Below are positions 11,086 to 25,554 of a stretch of DNA of 64,000 bases, piece by piece. Source of the DNA: Isoetes taiwanensis. Lineage: Eukaryota > Streptophyta > Lycopodiopsida > Isoetales > Isoetaceae. Under the pieces are notes generated by a model. It made no database searches. It was not told the origin of the DNA and saw only the letters and a list, made by a program, of their open reading frames with translations. A program made the position numbers and the translations under genes. Location of the stretch: contig JAJEKV010000003.1 in NCBI GenBank assembly GCA_021234155.1, positions 7,380,413-7,444,412 of the forward strand. Direction: 5' to 3'. Each line of letters begins with the position of its first letter. The stretch's first letter is position 1.

Positions 11086-11950
11086 CTCTGCACCTGTAGT
11101 TCTGAAGCATTTTCCGTTCAGCTTGAATGCTCAATGCCACTTATCTTTGCCACATGCTGACTACATTGTCGCTTTTGAATTTGGGATGAGGCGAGTAACC
11201 TGACAATAAGAATCCATCATGTGAATGACCTATGTACAATTCTATTTGAGAGTTATTATACTTTAGAAAAAGCTTTTGTAATTTAAGACATACCACAGCA
11301 ATTTGAGATTTTATATCAAGTCCTTGACCTTTGATCCTTTGAAGCATTTCTTCATTCAATGCCCTAACTTGATCCAAAATATAGACTGCCCTGCATTGTA
11401 GAGCCAACTGGACTCAAAAAAGATAAACTTTCATGCATGATAGCAACAAAAAGCTATGCTATTACCTGGCTCTAGTGTCTGGTAGGCCGAGAACATTTGC
11501 TTGTCCAAAAAACCATGAGGTGAGACGATAACTACTCTGAAAACCATTGGAATTTTCCCCAAGAATTTTTCCAATGTATCACGATCTGGTGCTTGAAGGA
11601 TATTCAACAGTAAATGGATCATCTCAAGGATAGCATCTAAGGTATCACCCCAACCAAAACAATCATTACATGAAAACCAAAACAACTTCATAAGGCAAAG
11701 TACTTTTACAAGAGCATGGCGCAGCTTGTTGAGATTTTGAATTCTATCATTCAGCATTAAAGAGTGCAAAATAGTTTTAATAAACTGAGAATCGGAAGGA
11801 AGTAAAATGACAGAACAAATATGATAAAAATACCTCGCCCCCATATCTATGTACTTGAAGAAATTTGAATAATGGTTGCATGCTTTCTGGGCCACGGAAC
11901 AGACGAGAGGAAAGATGTCTATTAAGAAATTGAGCTATGTTGCCTAAGCC
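11086..11950 (-). pseudogene. Captured sucrose synthase fragment (N-terminal half), degraded, introns retained
   Basis: Five exon-like blocks on the minus strand match plant sucrose synthase (UDP + sucrose to UDP-glucose + fructose, cytosol). 11834-11950: NIAQFLNRHLSSRLFRG. About 11704-11766: LMLNDRIQNLNKLRHAL. 11466 to about 11656: W-G-D-T then LEMIHLLLNILQAPD and LGKIPMVFRVVIVSPHG. 11294-11390: VYILDQVRALNEEML and GQGLDI. 11086-11199: V-T-R-L-I-P and I-S-G-I-E-H. GT donors and AG acceptors remain at most joints, so this came from genomic DNA, not mRNA. Damage: loss of the 'AEEYL...ELGLEKG' part, a one-base deletion after SPHGF, and stops in the last block. The fragment covers very roughly residues 140-320 of about 800; the glycosyltransferase core is absent. 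It lies inside the CACTA element. Confidence 0.85.
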
Positions 11951-13814
11951 CTGCAAGATAAGCCCCGTTGCAAAATTGAACCATGTTGCCTAAGCCCTGC
12001 AAAATAAGCCCAATGTAAGCAGCTTGAGAGCAGATGGCAAAACAGAATTTCTATGAAACATTGGGATACCAAAATCAGTCGGAGGCCATAGCTGGCTTAA
12101 AATTCCCATCGTCATAGCTGGAGTAGTTCCTGAAGATTCAACGAATGGAGTTGTGAGGCAGCGACTATTTTCGTACCCTAGGGTGTAATGTCGGATCTGC
12201 CATACCTTGAGCTCAAACAACAGGGGATAGACATGCAACGAATGGAAACATCGCTGATTAGAAACATCACCGATTAGAGCGTGCAGACAAAAAATAATGG
12301 AATATCACTTGCCCCGCTTAGCTCAACTCAAATCTTCGCCGCTCCATGGCTAGTAGAACAGAGCTCTATAGATGATACGAAAATGCAGGGCGCCATGGCT
12401 TCTACACTTCTTGACGAAGATCGCCAAGTCCCTGCCGCAAACACAGCGCCATAGCTCCAAAAGCTTCAAAACCGGGTCTGTGTTGGTGACAAAACGGGGG
12501 AAAGAAAGGATTCGAATTTCCCCCCTTACCCCTTAATGGAAGAAGAAATTTTCGACGGGAGAAATTTCGCTTTGAAATTTTCTGACATCGATCGGCCAGC
12601 TGACCTGGTGGCGAAAATTCTTTAACGGAAAAAAAATTGGGCATGAAATTTGCCCCCGATTCTCTTTCCGGCAATTTTCCAGCTAGGTCTTCTCTAGCGG
12701 CGCCGCTTAATCTGGGAGAGCGCCGCTTAGCAGGGAATGCGACCACGGGAGGAAGTCGACTGGAGATCGACTCAAACTTTCCGGAAGAAAGAAGCTCCTG
12801 TTTTGGGGCAAAAATTCATGCCCCCTGTTTTTCGTTATGGAAGGCCTTGAGATCAAGGGGTAGAACTCTTGTATCAAAATTCTATCTTATTCTCTACAAG
12901 GAAAAACAACATAACAAACTTGGCTCATATGCATGATCCCGCAATTCTTTCTTAGTAGATGAGCAAAAGCCATGTTAATGATCCTTGCAGGGGCATTGTT
13001 CAAGTAACAAAGGTTTTAATCAATCAAAAAATTTCTATACTGTCTATTTAGAAAGGAAAAAACTTGGTTTTTAGGTTGTTGAAGCAGTCGGGTCGCAAAG
13101 ATGGCAGTTCTTGTGAAGACAATCGACTGCTTAAATCGGATTAGGGATTTTTGATGGAAAAACAAAACGTGGAAGGCAGAGGAATCTTACCTCTTGGGAT
13201 CACCCGCCTAAAGAAAGGCAAGATTCGGCTAGTTATTGTACTTTTATGTTTACCCCTTGTATCTTTACCCATGGTGGAGGTATGAATTTCCCCATGGGAA
13301 TCTATTTATTAAATTTGGTTTCTCCAGTTTGGTGGAAAAGTTTTTGGTTTTTTCTTAAGGTGGATTTTCTAAGGTTTTAATAGTTTTGGCAGCCGGTAAA
13401 AAATTCCGGCTATCTAAAAATCGAAATAGATTTTTTTTTTTTTTTTGAGAGTACGAGATGATTTTTTCATTAATTAAGGAAATACATACATAGTAGTTTT
13501 GAAGCCTTCATAGGCTTTACCAATCAAATTACGGGTCTACTTTTCCCGTCTTCCTATGATTTTAGGTTCCCTATTTTTTATCATGTTTCCTCTTTGGGCT
13601 CGATTGCAGGTGGCGAGGAGGCCCAGCTTATGCTATGCCACGATTGCTGAGCCCAAAGTGTCGATTTTTCTTGAATAGATTTCCATTTTATCCATTCCGA
13701 GGCTTTGGCGAATGCCTTATCCCTTCCTGTTGCGGCTGTCTCGAAGCATACATGTTGGCCATATGGATTGTCATGCTTTTATATTTTTAATTTGGCATCT
13801 GGGTTTCTTATTTG
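11951..13814. other. Interior of the CACTA element without recognisable genes
   Basis: 11951-12010 contains a short direct duplication of the SUS acceptor region (ttgcctaagccctgcaa occurs twice). 11990-12238 has an open minus-strand frame that could be upstream SUS exon/intron sequence, but I could not match it. 12300-12940 is moderately GC-rich with open frames on both strands and may be a second captured fragment of unknown origin. A poly-T run lies at about 13432-13446. Confidence 0.4.
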
Positions 13815-14111
13815 CAACGTGGCGTCGCATGAACTACGTCGGACGTTTCATATGCAACGTCGCGTTGTATAACTGACGTTACACGTTGCCCATACGACGT
13901 GGCGCGTTGCAGTTCTGACGTGGTGCGTTACTGTTGCAACGTAGGCCATTGCGACGTCTGCTTGAACGTTTGTAATGCGACGTGGCACGTCGCACATGCG
14001 ACGTCGTGAAAAAATCTTAGCGACCTTTTAAGAACGCGCGATTATTTTGCGACGTCGACGTTTGCCATACGTCGCAAACCGACGTCGCTAATAGCCCGTT
14101 CTCTAGTAGTG
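13815..14111. repeat. Right subterminal ACGT-rich array and terminal inverted repeat
   Basis: Mirror of the left end: many acgtcgca/gcgacgt variants, then the 31-bp terminal repeat at 14081-14111 ending TAGTG. Confidence 0.85.
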
Positions 14112-14868
14112 AAACTCATATAATTATTAACTTTGTGCTCCTCAGAGATATATGGAAGTCTTTTAGATTAGCACATTTGGTGAAATGGTAATGCCTTCTA
14201 GGATTAAAAATCAAAATTTGAGCAATTTTCAAGTGAATTTCAAATTGCTAACTTAGAAAATACATGTACGACAGACAACTAGGTCTAATAACCTACATTT
14301 AAACCTAAAAGAAATATAGCCTACAATTGGCCTACAAGAAGAGGATGGTCTAATATCATGTGGGCATTAAAAAAACTTAGTAATGGTTCCCATCATTGCT
14401 GGGCTACAAGGCAGTTATTGGGTCCAACGTTGTAGGACTCATGCAGCATTAATGGTTGCAATTTGGGCTTCAATTTTTGTGTAGTGGAATGGGCTTCAAT
14501 TTTTGTATAGTGCTTTATATCATGAAGATCTTGATGCAATTTCAAAATTGGCTGACATACCTAGAATTTCCTTGCCCTTACATTAAAACAAATAATGTAG
14601 GTCAACTTCGTCATTCATCGCTGTTTTCTTTTTGTTTAATAAATGCATCATTGAAAAGTGGCAGAATTTAAATTGGTTGTATGTTTATTAGAGAGCCATG
14701 TGAACCAAACTTGCAAATTAGTTGTTGGGTTTACTATGCTCATTGAAAAGTGGTAGAGGTTAAATTGTCTGTATATGTTTATTATATGTGAACTATTAAA
14801 CTTGAACATTAATTTTTAAGTTTAGTGTTGCTCGTTTTGATTAGCAAGCAAATATATGTGTATATATC
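14112..14868 (+). repeat. Module S3, copy b
   Basis: Continuation of the module interrupted by the CACTA element; near-identical to 8818-9555. It ends in the same sequence (atatatcaacaagagttaaaa) that leads into the end of S1. Confidence 0.8.
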
Positions 14869-14966
14869 AACAAGAGTTAAAAATACATATAATCTTATCA
14901 TGGCATCCTTGAAGGATATCTATTAGATTTGAATAAGTTCAAATTTTATTAAATATGTCATCCTCC

Positions 14967-15512
14967 CCCTGAAGCATTAGCAGAAGCAAAAGAAAACTAT
15001 CAAGAGCTGATGAAAGAAGATGAGCTATAGGGGAACCGTATATCTCGCAAAGAACAGGATTTGAGAAATTCAAAAAATGAAATCTACCAACTGTTAGGCT
15101 TTTACTTTGTTTTTCAAGGGGTGCTTCTGCAAGGAGTCTCCCAAGTTAACCATATGAGGTGTGGGTCCGCTTGGATTCCTACGATTTTATCTTTTCTTGT
15201 ATCGTGCACTATGGGGTAAATTGTAAGCTCTATGAGAAGCAGCAAACTGAAAATGAGATTAAGCACGTCGAACACTATCAAGAAGCGATAACAGCATGGT
15301 GCGATGACTATAAAGCTTGGGTCAAAGGTAAAAAGCCTTTTGATCCTACTGTTGAAGCACAAACTAAAAGGGAGGTGGAGAAAATAAAACATCCGAGGTG
15401 TCTTCATATTCTCTTTTGTGATTCTACTGAGATAAAAGTCTTGTGTTTTATATTGACCATATTTTCTGGACTTGTGATCGCATATTGTATGACAATAATA
15501 TGTATGTTTTAG
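14967..15512 (+). pseudogene. Module S2, copy e
   Basis: Last copy of the module. Part one is stopped early because tatacggg has become tatagggg, giving a TAG after the Leu of EDEL. Part two is open for 117 codons (15159-15512). It runs W-V-R-L-D-S-Y, then YEKQQTENEIKH, E-A-I-T-A-W-C-D-D-Y, D-P-T-V-E-A-Q-T-K and the hydrophobic C-terminus VLCFILTIFSGLVIAYC. The open second frame in two copies (c and e) suggests it derives from real coding sequence. After it the repeat ends, in (TCAA)n at about 15531-15551. Confidence 0.5.
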
Positions 15513-15559
15513 TATTCAAAAAACTCCATATCAATCAATCAATCAATCAATATTGTTAA

Positions 15560-18500
15560 TTTGGGATTTTCAGGTTTGGCCAAAAATATTTTTGGAATTT
15601 GTTTTAGCCCGATTTCCTAAGATTTTAGGAAGTTTGGACGTCGGAAAAAAACTCAGACTATCCAAAAATTGCAGAACTTAATTTCCAACATTTCGTGTTT
15701 TGGGATTTGATGGCTTTGCATTATCCGTCCCAGTTTTCCTAGATTTTTATCTTGGCTTATCCTCTGCATGCTTGCGAGGGTTGCTCAGAATATGCAGATA
15801 TGGATCAGGCTCAGGGTTCGTGTGTGTGGAGGGCTTTTTCAGGCGCCACAGCCAAGGACCGCCACGTCCAAGTTCCAAGTGCAGAAGTAAAAAGGAGAGA
15901 TGATGTTGTTCAACGGCGGGAGCTTCATATCAGTAGACATCAGGACGGTGATGGCGCCACTGCAGAACCAACTGCTTGAATGACTAGGTGAGTAGGAATA
16001 TTAGAGAGGAAATCGACGGGACGATCATTTCTTCAAGGTAAGTGATATTACATGGGAATTTAGAAGATTTAATGATTGAGAATGTTGAACGGGGTTTCTC
16101 CTCTTGGCTTTTGTATCTGATATACTCACAAGTGGTCACCATAGCTAGCAGAGCAGAGGTATTGATTTATTCAGATGAAGCAACGGCAAAGGAAAGGGTA
16201 ACGACAGGCATTCAAAGCAAACTATATTCAGAGGACTATTTCCAGAGCAGACTGTTGGTTTTCGATAGCAGAGCATTAACACGCAAGGTAAAAATTGCAT
16301 TTCAAAAGCTTTTGATTTTATCGCCTGGTAGCTTCTAATTTATGCCATCATTTCCTTGCTTCTAATCTACGCCATCATTTCTATGCAAATGCTTTTCCGT
16401 TTCGTCGAAATTCTTGATCTCTTTCTCAATGGTGGAAAATCTAGCTATCAATACCATCTCATATTGCTCCGTAATGGCTTTAGCATACTGAAAATCTGCT
16501 CTCTTTTCGGTAAGGACTCCATTTGTTTCTTGAGATATTCAGGAAAACGTATTTGGTTGTCATTACTTTGGAATAGCATTCATCTGTTGTTCTCATCGCA
16601 TCTGCTACTGAAAGCTTTTGATTAGCTTCTGATCAAGGTTTGAACAGTCTGCAGTCCTGCTATTTTATCACATACGAGAAGCGATCATCATAACCTCCAC
16701 AATCTTCCAGGTACAAGTTATTTTAGATTTTGGAAGATAGGATGTGTATTCTGAATCATTCTGCTACTATGTATTTGGAAGGTTTGCTTATAAATATTGA
16801 TGGCCCTTTGGTTGTTTCGCATTTTCATTCTTCGCAATCACATCAACTGGGCTTACAGTATGCATTGCATTGTCATCCATAACTACTTTCCGAAGCATTT
16901 CTTTTCAATAGTAGTATTCCTTAAAGAAAGCCATTGCAAGCATGTTTTTGAGATTGCAACCACGTTTTTGAGCATTGAGACTCACCGTCTGCTGTATAAC
17001 AAGCAGTTTTTGCGGAGGTCGAATTTGGTTTTTAACTCATTTGTGTTTGTTTGGATGAAACAGCTTACAATTCAAATTTGCATACTTCTCTTGGAGATTC
17101 TAAATGTGATCTTTTCTTTCCTCTGATTCTATCATTTTTGGCTGTCAACATATTTGACAATGCTTGAAATTTACATAATGGGGCTTTTGATTGGCTGGAT
17201 TCCTCTTCTAGAAAGTTCTTAGGACATGGTGCTTTGGACAACTTGCTTTTCATTGCATGTATTTCTAGCCAGGCCTCAAGACCATTGTCATGGATGCTAC
17301 CCACTTCCATTTTTGTTTTCTAAACATGATAGGCTTCTATGATATATAGGTGCAGAGGCTTTCATTTCGCAATGGTATAACTGTTTTGGTGTTGCAGCAG
17401 AGCTCCATTGCTTCTATGATATATAGGTACAGAGGCTTTCATTTCGCAATGGTATAACTGTTTTGGTGTTGCAGCAGTTGGTAGATCAGGAGACAACATA
17501 TTAGGTAAAGTTCGCTGCCCACCTCATTGTTTTATTTTTGTTCCTTCCTGCTTTTATTTCACCCCTTTTTTTTAACATAAGTAATGTAACCATATAATGT
17601 AACCATGATTAGATCCTAGCGGAATAATGAAAATGATTCTTCAGGGCATCAGGTCTATATTTTCTATCTGTTCATAAATTCTTTAAGTGCACAAGTGCGT
17701 GCTTTAACCTGCTGCATTGGGAATCTTCTCAATTAACTTTGAAAGCTTGGTGAAATCTCATGGCTGGTTTTCTTTATCATGGTTTATCATGGTAGTTATG
17801 TTAGCCTTTCAATATTGCAGAAGCTTTCAAAGCCACTGAACTACCTTATTTAATTCTTAAGTACTCTGTATTTCATTTGTACGTATGTTGTGTATCTACT
17901 CTACTCATATTTGCATACAGTGTCTCTATCCATAGTGAACGACGAGTTATATTTACAATTTGTGCTTGAATTTATTCTTAGCTTTGTATTTACGCAGAGT
18001 TGCGGCTCCAACAATTTAACCTGCATATTGAAGCCAAGAGGGTTGTGCATAACTACAGGCCTATTTTTAAACCTTATATTAGGTATGAACATGTTGAGCA
18101 TTTGCTAATGTGTTGTTTTGCAAGAAAATAGGCTAGAATGGCAAGGACCTGACCTGCATGCTATTCCAGTACTAGGAAAATAACAATATGTTTGAGAATG
18201 GTTATTCCAGATTCTGTTCATTGCTTCCAAAGAAAAATTTGGCTATTGTGCTATTTAGAAATTGTGCTTGAGCACCCATTCATTAATGTGATACTGTACT
18301 TGCATTCTCTGCTTGCTGGAGTAAACAATAGGCTCCATCATGAGATAATTCCATCATTAAACTGCCTGCACCATTGTAATACATTTGTGTAGATTAATGA
18401 TTCTTTGCTTCTTTGGCTTATCAAGATTCTAGGCAGGTTCTAGCCAAGGGATTTTCTTGGCCATTATGGTCATCTAAATGCCAGCCATGAGGTTTTCGCT

Positions 18501-20279
18501 TCTCTAAAAAAGGAATGCAAACAATACGTTCTAAAGTATAAGATGCTTTAAGGTACATCTGCTCTGAATTAGTGCATGTACAAGTGCTTTAAATTAGTGC
18601 ATATAAAGTGTGAAATGTCAGTGCTAAATTTGTTTGCCAAGATGAGTTCTTGATGATCAAAAGTGATTTTACAGCTTTATTTTCCTGATTGAATGTCGAG
18701 GAATTGCTGTACCCTTCGTACATTATTATATCCGCACAGTTTTAGAGGCATGTAATCAGGCAATCATTTATACCACCTCTTCTATATGGCACAAACGTCT
18801 ATGTTGGACTCATGTTTTTGTAGTGTATTACCTCTGTAGAAAATGTATGGACTGTAGTCATATTTTTGTAATGTATTACCCATGTAGAAAATGTATGAAG
18901 CTATATGACGTCCATTTCCTTCATATAACATCTATAGTAGAGGTGATAACTATTATTGAAGACACTTACCCGCTAATATGTATATATTAGTGCAAAAGAT
19001 AGTACTGATGTTTTCAAATGTTTTCTATTCCTATCGTATCATTCATTTGCATATCTCACAAGACATTTCTGAACTATTTCATTGGATGTCCACAACATTG
19101 TTGCGCATCTCTCAAAAACACTCCTTAAACTCGATAGGTCGGGAATGCACATGCTGCACATATCTTAAAAACCCCTCTTAAACTCAATAGGTTGTCAATG
19201 CATATTTGTTTCCATCAAAATTGTTGTAAACTTTAAGGATGCTCCTATGTTTCCCTTCTTTATATGCATATGGATTTCTGTTATGTTGGAGGCCGTTTTT
19301 GCTCTATGTTAACTTAATGATTCCATTTGGCGCATCACAAATGATCCATATCTTTAAAGTCGGATTTGCATTAAGGACTCTTTAACTCAACCATGTAAGA
19401 TGTGAAGATGTGAGGTCTCCCTGGAAAACTAATGCCAAAGATCACTACTCTAGTTAAAATCATATTCGTTGAACATTATTGAAGTCTTTGATTTGTATGG
19501 TTACAACTTTAAGTTCTCATTTGATGACACAGAAGATCATATCTGGTGATGCCTCACTTTGCATTCTATGGTGCAAAGCTCTCCAATAATGCTTTAAGTC
19601 CTCATTCGACAGTGCAAAGGATTCTCTCCAATAATGCTTTTAGTTATTATTGATGGTGCAAAGGATCGTATCATGATAGTTTAGCAACTAGCTTATGTTG
19701 TTGCACTCATCAAATCTATCTAGATGACTTTGAAATTGCCTGGACGAGCTTCCGGCATTGTCTTCAACCATACCTTCAGCTTTTGCCTATTTTATAAGAT
19801 GACCTTTACTTCGATATTTGATGGAGTGGGGGGGCAAGGCTTATTCTTCCTGCTGCAGTTTCTAGGCCAAACAATTTACTACCTGTGTTAAGTTCTTGTT
19901 GGAAATGGCCTCTTCCTCAACTCCAATAGAAGTTAGTGTAAGTGAATTGAGACTGTGATAGGCTACAAAAATTAAGCAAATTTGATTCTTTCACATTTCG
20001 ATGTGTTGTATTTAACTGGCACATTAATGTATATGATCTCATAAAAAAAAATTCATAAGATGTCCTGCAGCGTTTTGCTAATGTAAACTACATTAGCATC
20101 ATATACAATCGGCACTAATTATGTAAGCAGCAATAGGGTTATTTTGACAACAAACTTAAACATGGTAAAATTTGATCATTTTTTCTGTATTAGTATGAGA
20201 AACTATTTTATGTTATGCTTGCAATAGAGAAGGATATCTTCTATTTTTCAAACATTTATTCTACCTCCCTTTTTTTTTA
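15560..20279. other. Long stretch without a supported gene
   Basis: Only short frames, mostly without ATG and unlike known proteins. GT/AG-like signals and pyrimidine tracts are common, so scattered small exons cannot be excluded. Small repeats are noted separately (17333-17477) or are weak, such as the imperfect 40-base duplication at about 18809-18850 and 18858-18899. Confidence 0.4.
17333..17477 (+). repeat. Tandem duplication, 68-bp unit, period 77
   Basis: The block starting gcttctatgatatatagg and ending gttgcagcag occurs at 17333-17400 and 17410-17477 with one difference (g/a). It ends in a splice-acceptor-like ttgcagcag, so it could be a duplicated intron end. Confidence 0.85.
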
Positions 20280-20920
20280 GGGGTTTGTTTTTTAATCAAA
20301 ATGTCAGTATATGGACGAAGGCAAATATGGGTGCACCATCGTTTTACCTAGGTGGCCAAGAACGGGAAAGATGGCCAGAAACAAGAAAACCGTATGATAT
20401 GTTAGGCATTCCTCAAGAAATTTGCAAGAGGTAACGTTGAGGTTTAGTTGCAGAGTATTTAGCATTGGATTGGCGTTCCATAGTTGGAGCTTTGTATACC
20501 TACTTGCACTGGTGAAAACACATGTGAAACTGAGGTTAACAAACAGGCGTCTTGCAGGCCAATGCCTTTTGAATCGTGATGTTGACTTCTGATCTATTAT
20601 TCCTCTTGCTCACGTGATTGGGTCTTGAGAAGACATAACTGCTTTTGAGGGGTTTCACCTAGGTTCAAGTGGTCGGCTGCTAAATGTATTGTAGTAGGCA
20701 ATTACTTAGCATAATCGGTCGTTTGTCTACTAAAAGCAAAAGCGCATAACTGTTGAATCTCTTGTCTATCCATGTGCAAATTGGTTGTCTACCAAAGCAA
20801 AAAATTCACATCTGCTTAGTCTCCTGCCCTATATTTTCCAAAAACACTTGCAACTATTTTCTTTGTCTAGCACAACTTGGCTGGGTTTGAGGCTAAAACA
20901 TGATTTGATCTTAAGAACTG
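20280..20920 (+). repeat. Dispersed repeat, inverted partner at 35906-36541
   Basis: About 640 bases match the reverse complement of 35906-36541 with moderate divergence. Shared landmarks are gaaggcaaata, aagaaaaccgtatgatatg, cacgtgattgggtcttgag and tttgaggctaaaacatg. Neither copy has an intact frame. No terminal inverted repeat or target duplication was visible at the borders, so the class is unknown. Confidence 0.8.
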
Positions 20921-21713
20921 ATAATAAGAAAGCAAACGTGACTGAAACGGCTGAAGAGGAACCAGAATCTAAGATGGCTGAAGGACTTTGACTTTCACGT
21001 CATTCTAGATCAAGGGAATGAGTTGTTCACCGGCAACAACGTGACACAAAAGATATCTTCATCAAAGACAGACATGAAGCCTTGGAGGTGATAGACGGAT
21101 TTCAGGAAGACCAAATATGTCTTGTGGATGATGACTCCATCAAGTGTTGCTTGAATGTAGAGAACATCATAAATCCTCCATCATGGCACCCAAAGGATAA
21201 AGATGAAGAGCATTGGATGTCAGCTGAAACACTCGAGATGTTTGATTCCCTCATATCAACCCCCACAATGCCTGCTTTCTTAGATTTGCAAGGAAAAGCA
21301 TATGCTCCAGATGTCGATCTGGTTGTAAAAAATTATTGTCAATAGTTATGCACTCATATTTGTCGTGTATATTGTATATATATACACCTTGTATTAATAT
21401 AAAAAATATTTTTTTGATGGAAAACTATGCCTCATTCTTATTTCTTGTCTACACTCTCTTTTTTGCCATGATTTTATTGTCCATGATTTCTACTAGACTA
21501 AAAAAAAATGGTACAATGAACCCATCAATTCAAATCCAAAAAAATCACAGGTCACAAATTTTAGCTCAAAACATAGGTTAAAAACGAGAGTTGGAAAAAA
21601 AAATTAACACTGAAATAATTTCAAAATAACGGAATCGTGGTTTTACCTCTATAGTGAAGTAGGAGAGCAAGGAAGAAACAACGAAAATTTGATCACTGCC
21701 AATATCATGTTTT
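20921..21713. other. No supported gene; one weak open frame
   Basis: An open plus-strand frame at about 21082-21345 reads as an acidic, ordinary-looking peptide (D-F-Q-E-D-Q-I, then M-S-A-E-T-L-E-M-F-D-S-L), but it lacks an ATG at its start and matches nothing I know. It could be an exon. Confidence 0.25.
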
Positions 21714-22020
21714 ATGTTAATATTTTATGTTTTATGTTTTATGTTTTATGTTTATACAGAGATGTGCCATATGCATTTGACGTATTATAGCTAGCTTTGA
21801 AGGAATGTTTGCTGCAAGCCTTTTGGAGATGAAGAATATAAAAGGAACCATGTTTATATAGAGATGTGTCACATGCGTTTGAGGTATTATAGCTAGCTTT
21901 GAAGAATGTTTACTCCAAGCCTTTTGGACATGAAGAATATAAAAGGAAGCACCTTTGTACAAGAAGAGGTACATCATAACAAATTCAAGGTGCTTGGAGA
22001 TGGTGAATATAAAGGGAACA
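21714..22020 (+). repeat. (TTTTATG)n and a tandem repeat of about 100 bp
   Basis: A short run of ttttatg units at about 21720-21755 leads into two units (about 21755-21852 and 21853-21950) that share gagatgtg, gtattatagctagctttga, caagccttttgga and gaatataaaaggaa. A third, partial unit extends to about 22020. Confidence 0.75.
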
Positions 22021-22090
22021 ATCTCTCTACAAGGTGAGGTATATTATAACAAACTTTCTTCAATTCTTTTCGTGTTTTCTCTTCATTTGG

Positions 22091-22507
22091 ATGGAACTAT
22101 TTATATGTTTTGAAATGAAGATTAAAATCCTAGAAGGGTACAAGGATAGATTAGGCATGTTGCTTCATTTTTGGGTTGCTCCTAGGGGAGGGGGGGCAAA
22201 CCCTCGTTTATGTGGGTTTGTGGGATATACTGAGTATATGCTGGAATATGCTCAGTATATGTTGATGACTGCTAAAAACCCTTTGTTCCCTGTAAATGCA
22301 CGGTCAGTTGCGTTGTGGATCAAGAATGTTCTGGACCGGGTAACTGGCAGCTCCAATCTGATGATGAATAAGAACACAGCAGGGAGCGATAAATTTGCTT
22401 ATGGCTATATAGAAAAAAGAGTTCCGGAATTAGAAACAGAGGGTGAGCATCCAATCTGGGTTCTCGTTTTTCTGGCTGTTTCTTCATATAGTAGCGTGTA
22501 TAGCTAG
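22091..22507 (+). CDS. Hypothetical open frame, 138 codons
   Basis: Counted from its first ATG. The N-terminus is hydrophobic (M-E-L-F-I-C-F). The middle contains Y-T-E-Y-M-L-E-Y-A-Q-Y-M-L and S-V-A-L-W-I-K-N-V-L-D-R-V, which look like amphipathic helices, and the C-terminus is hydrophobic. Not recognised. It lies 1.1 kb upstream of the FtsH remnant, but its sequence is not FtsH. It may be an exon or chance. Confidence 0.25.
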   Translation: MELFICFEMKIKILEGYKDRLGMLLHFWVAPRGGGANPRLCGFVGYTEYMLEYAQYMLMTAKNPLFPVNARSVALWIKNVLDRVTGSSNLMMNKNTAGSDKFAYGYIEKRVPELETEGEHPIWVLVFLAVSSYSSVYS

Positions 22508-24878
<2,371 letters not shown>

Positions 24879-25554
24879 GAGAAAAACGAAGTGGAAGTAG
24901 AGGAATCGCCTCCAATGGATGGAGCCTGAGGTGGCTCCAGCTTTGGCCTAAATGTGTTTGTTGCATTCGTTGGTTAAAAGGCCAGAGGCTGCAAGTGCAG
25001 ACATGGAAACATCCCCGTACGGAGCTAATGGGAGTGAACAGGTTTGTGTTCCTTTTAAGATGAGATTGTTGCAAGCATAGAAATCTCAATGGCCTGGATG
25101 CTTTGGAAAAAAAAGGAGATACAGCTGCACTATTACTTTGTATACAACCAATTATAAAAGTAGATCCTGCTGTACTATGGGGTATGTGTAGGTGCTTCCC
25201 CTTTTATTTGTTTGTTTTACCCTTGTTCTAGTGCAAACGTGAGTGCTGTGGTCTTAGACTAATTAGGTTTAGCAACAAGCCGGATTTGAGCATTCTAACT
25301 TCTAGCTTTTAGGATTGCATACAACAGGTAATATTTAGCATTCTTAGTTCTTAGATCATATTCAACAAATAAATGCATGTGCAAGGACGGTTTCCTCGAC
25401 CTAGACAAAGAGGCATCTCTGGTTGTGCATCTGAATTATGAGGAAACCACGCATAAATTGCAGTAAGCATGCTGGATTCTGGCAGAATCTTTCTAGCAAT
25501 TTTAGTTGTCCCCCTTTTTCCATCCTCCGGAGTTCTTCTTTCAAAAATGTTTAG

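Larger units (their letters stand above)
10198..14111. mobile_element. Non-autonomous CACTA (CMC/En-Spm) transposon carrying a captured sucrose synthase fragment
   Basis: The ends are 31-bp terminal inverted repeats (10198-10228 and 14081-14111) that start CACTACTA, share the core GAACGGGCTATTAG and differ at two positions. Both flanks show AAA (10195-10197 and 14112-14114), the 3-bp target duplication expected of CACTA elements. The paralogous module at 8813-8840 preserves the empty site caacaaactccat, which fixes both borders exactly. Both ends have dense subterminal arrays of GACGTC/CGACGT. No transposase was found in 3.9 kb, so the element would need a partner in trans. The cargo includes a minus-strand SUS pseudogene (11086-11950). 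The rest (12.3-13.8 kb) has no recognisable gene. Confidence 0.93.

Noticed and set aside
11086-11950. SUS as a functional gene or processed retrocopy
   Set aside because: Exons are truncated and carry stops and a frameshift; introns are retained, so it is not a retrocopy; it sits inside a transposon.
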